A stretch of DNA of 64,000 nt from Cherax quadricarinatus (Eukaryota > Arthropoda > Malacostraca > Decapoda > Parastacidae): NCBI RefSeq assembly GCF_038502225.1, contig NC_091369.1, forward strand, positions 13,755,469 through 13,819,468, read 5' to 3'. A program made the position numbers and the translations under genes. The notes below the pieces were generated by a model that saw nothing but the letters and a program-made list of their open reading frames with translations, was not told where the DNA came from and ran no database searches. Within the stretch, counting starts at the first letter, position 1; each line of letters begins with the position of its first letter. Of the stretch, positions 32,536-43,337 are shown piece by piece.

Positions 32536-32954
32536 AGCTAAGTTAAATCCCATTACTTCATTGTTCAATCTTCTTAGGTCTTTCCTGTGTCAGATAAAAG
32601 AAAAAAAGGACATGAAATACGAATTTGTATTGGAACCCAAGACTAATAAGGCTAAAAAAAATTGCGTCGTTAGATTTTCGTCAAGTGAATAAACGAACCA
32701 GCGAGTTGGAACTTGATTCAAGTGTGGAGTAACTGACGGGAAAATGACCGAGTCTATCACACTACAATGACACTCATTACCTAGAGAGATAAAATAGAGA
32801 GAGAGAGATAGGGGAGGAGACGGGGAGGGGGAATGGGGTGATAAAGAGAAGATGGAAACGGGAAATGGAGCAATAAAATTAATGAGGTGAACAGGGAGAG
32901 AGGAATAAATGAACCTTAGGGAAGACTGAAGCTAACTCTGAAAGATACCCAAGA

Positions 32955-32989
<35 letters not shown>

Positions 32990-33344
32990 AGGCAAGACAA
33001 CAGAGAGGTTGAGAAGCACAAACTATCTAATTTAAAAACAAAAATCCTGGGAAAGAATAAAGAAAATTAGAAAAAATTAATAAACATTTAGCAAACTGTA
33101 GACAAACGAATAAACGAAGAGGAAATTACAGTGATGAAGAATGGAAAATGAATGAGTGAATAGGGGAATTAAAAAAAAAAGGATCAATTAAAAAATGAAA
33201 ATACTTTTAAATAAAAACTTCGGCAAAGATGGAAGAAAAATTTACAAGACAAAAATAAATTGATTATAAAAATAATAGAAAAACTTGATATTTAAAAGAA
33301 ATTTTTTAATGGAAGTTCAAATTTAGCAGTAAATTGGTAAAGCT
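32536..33344. other. A-rich sequence without recognised features
   Basis: Purine-rich, A-rich DNA with a short GA run at 32955-32990. No ORF or known repeat. Confidence 0.5.
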
Positions 33345-33765
33345 GAAATTTAACAGAAAATATCTAAGTAAAGTAGGAATTTAACAGAAAATATCTAAGT
33401 AAAGTAGGAATTTAACAGAAAATATCTAAGTAAAGTAGGAATTTAACAGAAAATATCTAAGTAAAGTAGGAATTTAACAGAAAATATCTAAGTAAAGTAG
33501 GAATTTAACAGAAAATATCTAAGTAAAGTAGGAATTTAACAGAAAATATCTAAGTAAAGTAGGAATTTAACAGAAAATATCTAAGTAAAGTAGGAATTTA
33601 ACAGAAAATATCTAAGTAAAGTAGGAATTTAACAGAAAATATCTAAGTAAAGTAGGAATTTAACAGAAAATATCTAAGAAAAGTTGAAATTTAACAGAAA
33701 ATATCTAAGAAAAGTTGAAATTTAACAGAAAATATCTAAGAAAAGTTGAAATTTAACAGAAAATA
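33345..33765. repeat. 31-bp minisatellite (about 13.5 copies)
   Basis: Unit AGGAATTTAACAGAAAATAT plus CTAAGTAAAGT. The central units are identical, and the last three carry AAGAAAAGTTG and AATTTAACAG changes that define a second subtype. Confidence 0.95.
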
Positions 33766-33769
33766 TTAA

Positions 33770-34258
33770 ATATATAATGCAAGAAAATAGGACCAAAATA
33801 ATAAAGAAGAAAATGAAGGCAACATTAGAGAAGAAACGAGAACAAGAATAAACTAGCAAAGCAAAATAAATTAAAAGAGAAAGATTAAAGAGAACAAACA
33901 ATCCTCAAACAGCGGAAAGATAAAGAAATCAGAGAAATGGAACATTCCAGGATAAAATTACAGGCTAATTAAGTCAGAAACTGGCAAAGGGAGAGAAAGA
34001 TAAAAGAGAGAATAGAGCAATCTTGAAGAAGAAGGGGAAGGGAGAATAACTTACCAGTATGGATGAGGAACAAGAGGGAATGTTGATAAACGAGCGAACG
34101 CAAGCACATCAAATAGAGAGAATGCGAAGCTAGAATTCCAGAAGAGGAGAGGGAAGGAACTATTGATAAATGCGTATCAAGTATAGAATGAGAAGGAGAA
34201 TGAAACGGTAAAGAAATGTAGTGAGACAATGAGAAACAAAAGGAAATAGTGAGAGACT
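33770..34258. other. Purine-rich sequence without recognised features
   Basis: A/G-rich on the plus strand. The minus frame 34229-33969 is low-complexity Ser/Leu-rich and not called. Confidence 0.5.
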
Positions 34259-34261
34259 GTT

Positions 34262-34271
34262 ATTTATATTT

Positions 34272-34351
<80 letters not shown>

Positions 34352-34352
34352 G
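34262..34352. repeat. (AAT)n-(ATT)n inverted trinucleotide pair
   Basis: (AAT)n to about 34310 then (ATT)n to 34350, giving a self-complementary tract of about 45-nt arms. Confidence 0.92.
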
Positions 34353-34500
34353 TTACTCGATGGGAAGCGGAAAATCAATAAGGGTCATGTTGTACCTGGG
34401 AAACGGTGAACAATGAGCTTTGATCATTGGGAGAGAAGGATAACTAATACCTTGGATCCAGAGCCCTTCAACGGCCTATACTGCCTCACCAATACACATT
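34353..34500. mobile_element. SINE-like repeat beside (AAT)n (family S4)
   Basis: AAGGGTCATGTTGTACCTGG, GAAACGG and CCTTGGATCCAGAGCCCTTC match blocks at 40205-40335, 48700-48790, 49811-49960 and 57950-58090 (AGGGGTTATACAACGCCTGG and similar). All are next to AAT/ATT tracts. Confidence 0.6.
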
Positions 34501-34529
34501 ACTGAAGGACAGGGTAGATATGGACAGAT

Positions 34530-34685
34530 TTAGGTTAAGTCAGGTTTGTCAGGAAACAGGACAAGTGTTTCCTAACGCGGGTCTTAGTCATATGATGACC
34601 CGCCACTGGAGCTTTCGGTCATCTGACAGAGGCCTTACGCTGGCTTACCCCTCTAGAAATTATGGTTATAATTATAACCAAACTA
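34530..34685 (+). repeat. S2-linked conserved block (GTGTTTCCTRACGCGGGTCT)
   Basis: AGGAAACAGGACAAGTGTTTCC, CGGGTCTTAGTCATATGATG, ACCCGCCACTGGAGCTTTCG and GGCTTACCCCTC. The upstream sequence GATTTAGGTTAAGTCAGG is a decayed TTAGG tract. Confidence 0.75.
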
Positions 34686-35027
34686 AGGACAGACTGGGTG
34701 AATTTAGAGGACCAGGATCAAGGTGGCAGAAAAAACACAGATGACCCATAAGAATGTCTGATGGTGGGTAAAAATTTGAATGTCTTAGACAAAGTGTTGG
34801 TGGAGGCAGATTCATTGCACAGCATCAAGGGTAAACATGGTATGGTCCAACAGACCAGAAATCAGTGATGCCGATTAAAGAGGTCTAGCAGGAGGGGCCA
34901 GAGGATGAGTCTCGACTCCCGAGGCTGTATGTATGTGAAGACACACATACATTCACCCTCGCTTGGGAAGAGTGAGAAAATAATGTATTACAGAGATGGA
35001 AAAAAAGAGATGTGATGGAGAAAATAA

Positions 35028-35062
35028 TAGAGAGAGAAAGAGAAAGGGAGAAAGAGAGATGA
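35028..35062. repeat. (GA)-rich tract at the 5' boundary of LINE copy 3
   Basis: GAGAGAGAAAGAGAAAGGGAGAAAGAGAGA, partly decayed. Confidence 0.85.
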
Positions 35063-35074
35063 CAGCTTTTAAAA

Positions 35075-35318
35075 CACAAGACGGACAGTAAAAGTATGCC
35101 AGTTGCACCCTTCTCAAAAACATCACTGAGATCATTCACAAGAACATCGATGAAATAGTCAGTTGACCAATTGAAACTGCTGGCCCACAGCTGGCTCCAA
35201 CTTTATCCTATATGTCTCTTAACAATGAAAAGCCATTAAAATGAGCTAATGTAGGTAAAAGCTCTTAGTTTGTAAATAAACTTAGGAACCCTAGGCCTAA
35301 GTTTGCAAAATATTATGT

Positions 35319-35322
<4 letters not shown>
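35075..35322 (+). mobile_element. Jockey/CR1-like LINE 3' tail, copy 3
   Basis: ACACAAGACGGACAGTAAAA, AAACATCACTGAGATCATTC, CTGGCCCACAGCTGGCTCCA and GTAAATAAACTTAGGAACCC align with 4225-4566 of copy 1. Only the last coding codons and the 3' UTR remain, and it again runs directly into (GA)n. Confidence 0.85.

Positions 35323-35372
<50 letters not shown>
35323..35372. repeat. (GA)n at the 3' boundary of LINE copy 3
   Basis: GA dinucleotides from the end of TATTATGTAAAGAGAGAG. Confidence 0.95.
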
Positions 35373-35375
<3 letters not shown>

Positions 35376-35514
35376 CAGTTCAGTGAATGAAATGATAAAC
35401 ATTTCAAAGCATTTCAAAACTAATCTTTTTCTCGTTTAATTTTTAAATACTTAAGGACACACTTGAGAGGTAAAAACAAATGTTTTCAGCGACGTAAGGA
35501 AAACTTTTCTTACC

Positions 35515-36950
35515 AGCGACAAAGGAGAAGACAAGGAAGACAAGAAAGATAAGGAAGACAAGGAAGACAAGAAAGACAAGACAAGAAAGATAAGGAAGAC
35601 AAGAAAGATAAGGAAGACAAGGAAGACAAGAAAGATAAGGAAGACAAGGAAGATAAGGAAGACAAAGAAGACAAGATAGACAAGGAAGACAAGAAAGATA
35701 AGGAAGACAAAGAAGACAAGAAAGATAAGGAAGACAAGGAAGATAAGGAAGACAAGGAAGACAAGATACGGAAGACAAGGAAGACAATAAAGATAAGGAA
35801 GACAAGGAAGACAAGAAAGATAAGGAAGACAAGGAAGACAAGAAAGATAAGGAAGACAAGAAAGACAAGGAAGACAAGATAAGAAAGACAAGGAATACAA
35901 GATAAGGAAGACAAGGAAGACAAGACAAGGAAGACAAGAAAGATAAGGAAGACAAGTAATACAAGAAAGATAAGGAAGATAAGGAAGACAAAGAAGACAA
36001 GATAGACAAGACAAGAAAGATAAGGAAGACAAGGAAGACAAGAAAGATAAGGAAGACAAGGAAGATAAAGAAGACAAAGAAGACAAGATAGACAAGGAAG
36101 ACAAGAAAGATAAGGAAAACAAGAAAGATAAAGAAGACAAGGAAGACAAGAAAGACAAGGAAGACAAGGAAGACAAGAACGATAAGGAAGACAAGAAAGA
36201 CAAGGAAGACAAGATAAGAAAGACAAGGAATACAAGATAAGGAAGACAAGGAAGACAAGATAAGGAAGACAAGACAAGGAAGACAAGGAATACAAGAAAG
36301 ATAAGGAAGACAAAGAAGACAAGATAAGGAAGACAAGGAATACAAGAAAGATAAGGAAGACAAGAAAGACAAACAAGACAAGAAAGATAAGGAAGACAAG
36401 GAAGACAAGAAATACAAGAAAGATAAGGAAGACAAGGAAGACTAGAAAGATAAGGAAGATAAGGAAGACAAGGAAGACAAGAAAGATAAGGAAGACAAGA
36501 AAGACAAACAAGACAAGAAAGATAAGGAAGACAAGGAAGACAAGAAATACAAGAAAGATAAGGAAGACAATGAAGACTAGAAAGATAAGGAAGATAAGGA
36601 AGATAAGGAAGACAAGGAAGACAAGAAAGACAAGGAAGACAAGAAAGATAAGGAAGACAAGGAAGACTAGAAAGATAAGGAAGATAAGGAAGATAAGGAA
36701 GACAAGGAAGACAAGAAAAATAAGGAAGACAAGGAAGACTAGAAAGATAAGGAAGATAAGGAAGATAAGTAAGACAAGGAAGACAAGGAAGACAAGAAAG
36801 CTAAGGAAGACAAGGAAGACAAGAAAGACAAGGAAGACAAGAAAGATAAGAAAGATAAGGAAGACAAGAAAGACGAGGAAGACAAGAAAGACAAACAAGA
36901 CAAGGAAGACAAGGAAAACAAGGAAGACAAGACAGATAAGGAAGACAAGC
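35515..36950. repeat. 9-bp satellite (GAAGACAAG/GAAGATAAG), about 160 units
   Basis: Nine-base units of three codons' length (GAAGACAAG, AAAGATAAG, GAATACAAG) with higher-order blocks of about 27-50 bp. All six frames have long open stretches, up to 462 codons on the minus strand, of the FLVFLIFLV or KTRKIR type. Strong purine/pyrimidine strand asymmetry. I treat it as non-coding. Confidence 0.95.
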
Positions 36951-36952
36951 GG

Positions 36953-36985
36953 TTCGGTTAGGTTAGGTTAGGTTAGGTAAGGTTC
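36953..36985 (+). repeat. Short TTAGG tract
   Basis: GGTTCGGTTAGGTTAGGTTA followed by GGTTAGGTAAGG. Confidence 0.9.
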
Positions 36986-37120
36986 GTTAGGAAACATGAC
37001 ATGTGTTTCCTGACGCGGGTCTGAGGCAGATGATGACCCGCCGTAGGAGCTTTTGGTCATCTGACCGAGGCCTTCCACTGGCTTACCCCTCCACCCCTTT
37101 GAAAATTATGGTCATAGTGA
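36986..37120 (+). repeat. S2-linked conserved block
   Basis: GTGTTTCCTGACGCGGGTCT, GATGACCCGCCGTAGGAGCT, TTTGGTCATCTGACCGAGGC and CTGGCTTACCCCTCCACCCC, immediately after TTAGG repeats. Same family as 34530 and 49190 and the reverse of 12640-12720. Confidence 0.85.
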
Positions 37121-37267
37121 TAACCATTTCTTTTTTTGGAGGAAGAATATCAAGACTGCACCAGACAGGCACATGCAGACTATATTCTATAGTATTTAAC
37201 AAATCACCATTTCAACATGATTTTTTTTACAACTAACATTACACCCAACAAAGTCGAATTAATAATG

Positions 37268-37642
37268 TATAATATACATTTTCTTGCTACTTTGTGGGAC
37301 AGAAACATCTGCAACACTAAGTTTTATTGGTATAATATACATTTTCTTGCTACTTTGTGGGACAGAAACATCTGCAACACTAAGTTTTATTGGTATAATA
37401 TACATTTTCTTGCTACTTTGTGGGACAGAAACATCTGCAACACTAAGTTTTATTGGTATAATATACATTTTCTTGCTACTTTGTGGGACAGAAACATCTG
37501 CAACACTAAGTTTTATTGGTATAATATACATTTTCTTGCTACTTTGTGGGACAGAAACATCTGCAACACTAAGTTTTATTGGTATAATATACATTTTCTT
37601 GCTACTTTGTTGGACAGAAACATCTGCAACACTAAGTTTTAT
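37268..37642. repeat. 63-bp minisatellite (about 6 copies)
   Basis: Unit starts TATAATATACATTTTCTTGC, contains GACAGAAACATCTGCAACAC and ends GTTTTATTGG. The units are identical except one G-to-T near 37609. 63 is divisible by three, so stop-free frames appear on both strands. The CATCTGCAACACTAAG motif resembles the F1 terminus, and F1-like sequence follows at 37660-37800. Confidence 0.95.
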
Positions 37643-37654
37643 TAATAGAAAGCC

Positions 37655-37805
37655 TCACCTGTGTTGCAAGAATCATCAGTTGAGTACATCAGTGAATTTT
37701 AGCACTAGAGACAGAAGAAGAGTAAGTCACATGGGGAACTAAGAATCTTTATTGACCAAATGTCTCGTCTGTGCTGCAGGCTTCATCCGTCGATTAAAAA
37801 GACAT
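37655..37805. mobile_element. F1-like element fragment
   Basis: AAGAATCTTTATTGACCAAA, TGTCTCGTCTGTGCTGCAGG and CTTCATCCGTCGATTAAAAA show the F1 layout (AATCTTTATTG, modified ACGTTTCG core, GGCTTCATC) with high divergence. Confidence 0.6.
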
Positions 37806-37944
37806 CAGCTCTGATAGAAGACGAAGCTGAGAGGTAGTTGATGTACTGAGTTCATCGGTCTTAGAGCAAGATAAGTCTTTCAGCCTTAGTTGAGACTATA
37901 TATTCCTTTCTTTATAGCATATATTTTTAGCTCGAAAATATGAC

Positions 37945-38222
<278 letters not shown>

Positions 38223-38232
38223 TCATGTATAT

Positions 38233-38556
38233 GTCGTGCCGGATAGGTAAATCCGATCAACTAGGTAGAACTCATTTAAAATTAAGTTCTTTCTAAAAAA
38301 TTCTTTTACACGTTTAAAGATATATATTTTTTATTTATGTTCCTGTAAAAATTAATAATTTTGTACCAAAAGAACCTTAGAAAACTTACCTAACCTTATT
38401 ATAACCAGCGCAATTTAATCTAGCCTAAATATATTATAAATAAGCTTACAAACAAGCAAAATGAAATATATTTTTTTGGGTTAGGATTAGAATGATTTTT
38501 GCGAAATTAGAACGTTGCTATTTAAGCCAAAATCGAAACTTTTACTTATTCGGCAC

Positions 38557-38559
<3 letters not shown>
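38233..38559. mobile_element. Miniature element M1 copy abutting (CA)n
   Basis: Termini GTCGTGCCGGATA and TTATTCGGCACGAC. Reverse orientation relative to 28276. The right end passes directly into (AC)n rather than (AT)n. About 60 bp shorter than the complete copy. Confidence 0.88.

Positions 38560-38600
<41 letters not shown>
38560..38600. repeat. (CA)n microsatellite
   Basis: CA run immediately after the M1 terminus. Confidence 0.95.
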
Positions 38601-38603
<3 letters not shown>

Positions 38604-38637
38604 GCTGTTACTCGACCCCTGCAAACATAACTAGGCG

Positions 38638-38640
<3 letters not shown>
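38601..38640 (+). mobile_element. CR1-like LINE 3' terminus (40 bp)
   Basis: GTTACTCGACCCCTGCAAAC followed by ATAACTAGGCGAGTAC and (AC)n. Only the extreme 3' end remains, with (AC)n on both sides. Confidence 0.75.

Positions 38641-38723
<83 letters not shown>
38641..38723. repeat. (AC)n microsatellite
   Basis: Uninterrupted AC dinucleotides after GAGTAC. Confidence 0.95.
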
Positions 38724-38726
<3 letters not shown>

Positions 38727-39030
38727 TCTTAGAGAGCACACCATAACCACACAAACCTCTCCCAGCAACCACTGGTACAATCAGCCCACGGAAAAGAGTT
38801 TTTCTTTCCCCAAGAGCGAAAGAGATAATGGTGTGTGGACGTGAGGCGCATCCTGCAGTAGCCGCTGGGGCAGTTGGCCGCCACTCGCAGAGTCTCCGCC
38901 AAAGACCTTCACCCACCCTCCAACACTTTGACATTCAGCTGGGAAAAATATTTCTGCGAGATTAGTTTTGGCAGGATGTCGCCGCTTGAGTTAACAAGGT
39001 GGTCTGGAACTGGTGGTCTGGAACTGTAAA
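38724..39030. other. Low-repeat sequence
   Basis: Relatively GC-rich DNA with no recognised repeat or convincing ORF. Confidence 0.45.
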
Positions 39031-39035
39031 CAAGG

Positions 39036-39212
39036 GAGCCTGGGAGAGTTAACAGAGCAGCCTCGGAGATTTAACAGAGGAGCCTGGAAGGCTTAACAGA
39101 GCAGTCTGGGATATTTAACAGAGGAGCCTGGAAGGCTTAACAGAGCTACCTGGAAGACTTAACAGAGCAGCCTGAAAGATTTAACAGAGGAGCCTGGAAG
39201 ACTTAACAGAAT
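39036..39212. repeat. 21-23-bp minisatellite (AACAGAGGAGCCTGGAAGRCTT)
   Basis: About eight degenerate units alternating CAGAGCAG and CAGAGGAG, GATTTAA and GCTTAA. Confidence 0.85.
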
Positions 39213-39359
39213 ACTGTTAATACTTAATTCCTCATTTCCTCATTCACTCTGTTTATTACATCTACTTTGGTATTCTTTATTGCCAGGTACAACAGGCCTT
39301 TTAAAAGGACCTCTCTGTTACTTATCAATAAATGGATTACCAGGTGAAAGTGTCCCTCC

Positions 39360-39645
39360 ACCTGCTTCCTGCATTCACCTAACAATAAACAGGTACCTGG
39401 GTGTTAGTGTCCTAACACCGTTGATAATGCAACCTAACAAGGCCATTGTTCATCGGTGTTGATTTCTGAGGGTAGAATCTCGAGGAGTGGTTTGTGCGTT
39501 GGAGTGCGTGGAACCAGCAGTAACAGCCTGGCTGACCAAGTCCTGATCCGCCGGGAGGTCTGGTCGAAGACTGAGCCGCGGGGGCGTTGACCCCTGGAGC
39601 GACCTCCAGGTAGATTCCAGGTAGAACTGGCATTTGAATAAGCTT
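39360..39645 (+). mobile_element. LINE 3' UTR fragment
   Basis: AACAATAAACAGGTACCTGG, CAGTAACAGCCTGGCTGACC, GCCGGGAGGTCTGGTCGAAG and GGCGTTGACCCCTGGAGCGA match 26505-26612. No coding core. Confidence 0.7.
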
Positions 39646-39739
39646 TACCGGGCGACTGCTCACCATGCAAATTGAAAGTTGTAAAAAAATGATGCTGAAT
39701 CTCTTATTTTAAGAAGCCAAGAGTTCTTGGTCTGTAAAT

Positions 39740-39744
<5 letters not shown>

Positions 39745-39820
<76 letters not shown>

Positions 39821-40200
39821 ATAACAGCGGCAATAATAGTAGTGAAAATAGTAATAGGAGTAGTAGTGAAAATAATAATAGTAGTAGTAGTAATAGTGGT
39901 GATAGTGGAAGTTGTAATAGTAGTAGTAATGGTGGTGGTAGTAGCATTAGTAGTAGTGATGGTAGCAGCAGTATTAGTAACAGCAGTAGCAGTGATAGTG
40001 GTAGTAGCAGCAATAGTAGTTGTAGTGGTGGTGTTAGTAGTAGTAGTAGAGGAGGTAGTAATAGCAGTAGTAGTAGTATTAGTTGTAGTAGTAGTAGTAG
40101 TAGTAGTAGTAGTCGGGGTGGTAGAAATAATAGCAACAGTAGTAGTAATAGCAGCAATAGTAGTAGTATTAGTAGAAGAGGTAGTAGTAGTACTAGTAGT
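39745..40200. repeat. (ATT)n then degenerate (TAG)n trinucleotide array
   Basis: (ATT)n to 39780, then AGT/GGT/AAT trinucleotides in register to 40200. Register is kept, so long Ser-rich and Val-rich frames result; these are not genes. Confidence 0.93.
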
Positions 40201-40204
40201 ATTT

Positions 40205-40335
40205 TTTCATGGGGAGCAATAAACCCGTATGGTCACAGAGCGCCTGCATGGAGAAATGGGAAGCAATCACCTTCTTTCCAAGAAAGGAAGGATATGTTAA
40301 ATTCTTTCATCCGAGAACTCCTTCACTTGTGCCTT
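40205..40335 (+). mobile_element. SINE-like repeat S4 beside the trinucleotide array
   Basis: GGGGAGCAATAAACCCGTAT, GGTCACAGAGCGCCTGCATG and GGAAGCAATCACCTTCTTTC. Same family as 49811-49960 and 57950-58090. Confidence 0.65.
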
Positions 40336-40343
40336 GGAGCCTC

Positions 40344-40345
<2 letters not shown>

Positions 40346-40406
<61 letters not shown>

Positions 40407-40410
40407 GCAG
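40346..40410. repeat. (GA)n then GACA repeats
   Basis: GA run ending in CAGACAGACAGGCAGACAG. Confidence 0.93.
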
Positions 40411-40640
40411 ACAGAGGCGGAGGAAGAACAAGGACAAGGGTGTCACGTACCTGCAGACATGCAACTGCAGACTTGCAACTGCAGACTTGCAACTCCCATC
40501 TGTGCTTCTTCTCCGTCAACTTTTAATTGGGTCCGCGATGGAAACTTCAAGTGTTTCCAATTGTCTTTCCAAATCACGTGTGCCTTCTGGACCTGGTGGT
40601 CCACGAGAGGGAGATTTATAGAGGGAGAAGGGGAGAAGGG

Positions 40641-40644
<4 letters not shown>

Positions 40645-40695
<51 letters not shown>
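40645..40695. repeat. (GA)n microsatellite
   Basis: GA dinucleotides directly left of the F2 element. Confidence 0.95.
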
Positions 40696-40698
<3 letters not shown>

Positions 40699-40860
40699 GC
40701 ACATGAGAGAAAGAAACTTAGGACGACGTTTAGGTCCGACCTGGACCATTGACTAGTTACTCGATAGTGTGTTTAATGCTTCAAGTGGGACCGAAACGTC
40801 GTCGTAAGCTCCTCTCCCTTATGTGCGGGTTATAATTATTTGAGAGTTGTTCCAGTTACG
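40695..40860. mobile_element. Foldback element family F2, near-complete copy
   Basis: Left arm CCCGCACATGAGAGAAAGAA, ACTTAGGACGACGTTTAGGT, CCGACCTGGACCATTG. Right arm AAGTGGGACCGAAACGTCGT, CGTAAGCTCCTCTCCCTTAT, GTGCGGGTTATAATTATT. Arms are about 50 nt and imperfectly complementary. The right end continues GTTCCAGTTACGGTATTGTG. No ORF. Confidence 0.82.
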
Positions 40861-40870
40861 GTATTGTGCT

Positions 40871-40906
40871 TTTTATTCTTTGAGAGAGAAAGATACAAAG
40901 AGAGAC
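40871..40906. repeat. Short GA-rich tract at the 5' boundary of LINE copy 2
   Basis: GAGAGAGAAAGATACAAAGAGAGA followed by LINE sequence CTCAGTAGTGACC. Confidence 0.75.
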
Positions 40907-43005
40907 TCAGTAGTGACCTGTAGGAAGGCATAGTTACTTGTCAACCCATTGGCCATGTTGGATCATCTGACTACAAGACTGTACTGAAAACAACAAAGAT
41001 CCCAACGGAACGAGGACTTACCCACGTACAACTTGGCTGTGGGTAAGAGGAAACTGGCCAGTCCTTTGCTTTGAGCTCGCCACCTCCGATTAGAATGCTT
41101 TTCCCCAAGGTAATGTCGACAGCCAAGTGAATGCCTTCATCTGACACATTCTTAATCGACGACAAGAACACATCCCTCGCTGGCAGTATGAGACGAATCC
41201 TACAGATCAGCATTGGTTCCGCTTTCGTTGTAGAAAGGCTGCTATTGCTAAGTACTAGCTTGGAGGAGATGTATGAGTCATCCCTCTATCTATAACAGGA
41301 ACCTACACAGGCAAGCCTGTAGGCATGTGGGTAAAGCTCCTGATCCAGCAAGGAACCCTCCTTGGCTAGCTGCAAGAACTGTGTTTAAGTTGTCAGTGGT
41401 GACAATAAAGTAGGAGGAGGAGGTGTATCTTCTTAAATCGCTGGACAAGAAAAGGCTGTGGGTTCAGATAAATTGAGCCCAAGATTGCTGAGTAGATGTG
41501 CAGACCAGCTATCAGCACCTCTAACTTGCATCTATCAGCAGTGCCTAGCAGTGTAAATGGCCTCCTCTGGAAAGAGACAACTGTAGCCCCTGTTCACAAA
41601 AAGGAAAGCAGAGTAGAAATCAGCAACTACAGACCAGTGTCACTTCTGTCAATCACTGGCAAGATCCTTGAGACAATAATCTCACGGCAGACGACAGAGT
41701 TTTTCGACTACAACTCATTTATTCGTGACTGTCAATATGACTTCAGAAAAGGTTTCTCTGTTGCTGATCTGTTGATAATGTTGTTAATCCTTTCCACTTT
41801 GCTACACCAGACACCGGATGAATCCAAAGTCAGCTGTGTAGTAACACTGGACATTGCTGGTGCTTTCGACCCGAGTATGGCGCTAGGGACTCTTGGCAAA
41901 ACTGTAAGCACTGGGAGCTGCAGACTCTACACTATGTCTCCTCAGTGATTACCTTCAAATCATAGTTCTCGACGGGAGAGAGTCAGCAAGATAATCTTAT
42001 TGGCGCAATCGTTCCACAGGGAAGTATACTTGGGCCATTGTTATGGAATCTACTTCACCGATCTTCTTCATCTCATCCCAGAATCCCATGCATATGCAGA
42101 CGACTATACTCTGACATATATTTTTCCAAGAGAAGAAATGCCAGTTGCCTTAAGCTACATCAATCATCAGCTTACAGGTAAATCAACCTCGGGTAAATAA
42201 TAGCAGGTCACATTTGCTCCTGATAAAACACCATGATGGTAATGCACCATGCACCATGATGGTAATGCCGGAACAATGGTAAGAATGAAAGGGAGAGTGT
42301 TGGTATCCAGGAAGTTAGCTGATATCCTTGGGGTGAAATTTGACTCTCAAGTAACTATAAAGAACGACGTTGTAAATCTTTCAGACAAGGCGGCGAGGAA
42401 GCTTACAGCACCTCGACGTATCTCGCATCTGCTTGATAGTAGAGGTTACAAGACTCTGTATAAGGCACAAGTACGCTCACACATCGAGTATGCTCCACTT
42501 TTTTGGACTGCGTGCTCAACATCTCATCTGCGACTTCTAGACAGAATAGAGAACAGAGCAAGACGACTTATCTCTCGCCTGGACCCAGCCTGGATAGATC
42601 TGCCCTTTCAGCACAGGAGGGATGTGGGTGGCCTTACCGTTATGTTTAAGGCCAATATAGTCAAAGTACCACACTTGGTTACACTTCGAGGAGAGCGAGA
42701 AGTGAGCTTCTACACAACAAGACCGGCAGCAAGCATCAGCTTCACTATGGATGTAACCTTGTCCAGAACATCACTTCTTCTGAGATCATTTATTCCCAGG
42801 ATGACTCGAGTCTGGAACATGTTCGTACAGCATAATGATATAAGTGAAATAAAGTCAGTTGATCAGATGAAAATGTTGGCCCACAGATGGCTCCAACTTC
42901 ATCCTACTTCATCCTTGTATGTCTCATAACAATAAAAAAAGGTTTTCAAATAAGGTGATGTAGACAAAAGCTCTTAGCTTGTAAATAAAGTTAGGAATCC
43001 TGTGT
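40907..43005 (+). mobile_element. Jockey/CR1/L2-like LINE copy 2 (5'-truncated, degenerate)
   Basis: Homologous to 2030-4566 of copy 1, starting inside the endonuclease (counterpart of SLDPVVSDL), with an internal deletion near 41330 that removes the linker. The 3' UTR ends TAAAGTTAGGAATCCTGTGT and passes into (GA)n without poly(A). The 3' coding part is better preserved than in copy 1. Confidence 0.9.
41496..42929 (+). pseudogene. LINE reverse transcriptase, copy 2 (broken but YADD present)
   Basis: Pieces in order. 41496-41948 gives NYRPVSLLSITGKILETIIS and VVTLDIAGAFDPSM (motif A). 42000-42200 includes HAYADDYTLTYIFPREEMPV, with the catalytic YADD intact. 42249-42929 gives ADILGVKFDSQVTIKNDVVN, LDRIENRARRLISRLDPAWI and a C-terminus that runs to MLAHRWLQLHPTSSLYVS. 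Frameshifts near 41880 and 42200 prevent one continuous protein. It is the better template for recognising what copy 1 lost. Confidence 0.9.
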
Positions 43006-43006
43006 A

Positions 43007-43061
<55 letters not shown>
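43006..43061. repeat. (GA)n at the 3' boundary of LINE copy 2
   Basis: GA dinucleotides immediately after GTGTAAGG. Confidence 0.95.
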
Positions 43062-43063
<2 letters not shown>

Positions 43064-43337
43064 CAGATTGACAGACAAACAAGAAAAATAGAACATTAGA
43101 TATATTTCGGTCGTAGCGTGATCCGGGTAAGGTAGCCCCAGATCGCATAACCCCAGCTCCTGTACTTCTATGAACGCGATAGGAATAATACATAGTGGGC
43201 CATAAACTTCTCAGAAACTTAACATTAACGCTGAAGATGTGAAGCGAGTCAGAACAGACATTCACAAATTATCACATGGAAACTAATACCCCAATTTATT
43301 CAATAAAAATGGCAAATTAGGACCTATATAGGTAGGG

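Noticed and set aside
35443..36971. Hydrophobic FLVFLI-type ORFs up to 462 codons and KTRKIR-type ORFs
   Set aside because: Products of a 9-bp satellite; no initiation context or domain, and equivalent ORFs occur in several frames.
39660..40347. Ser-rich, Val-rich and Leu-rich ORFs
   Set aside because: Translations of a degenerate AGT/ATT trinucleotide array.
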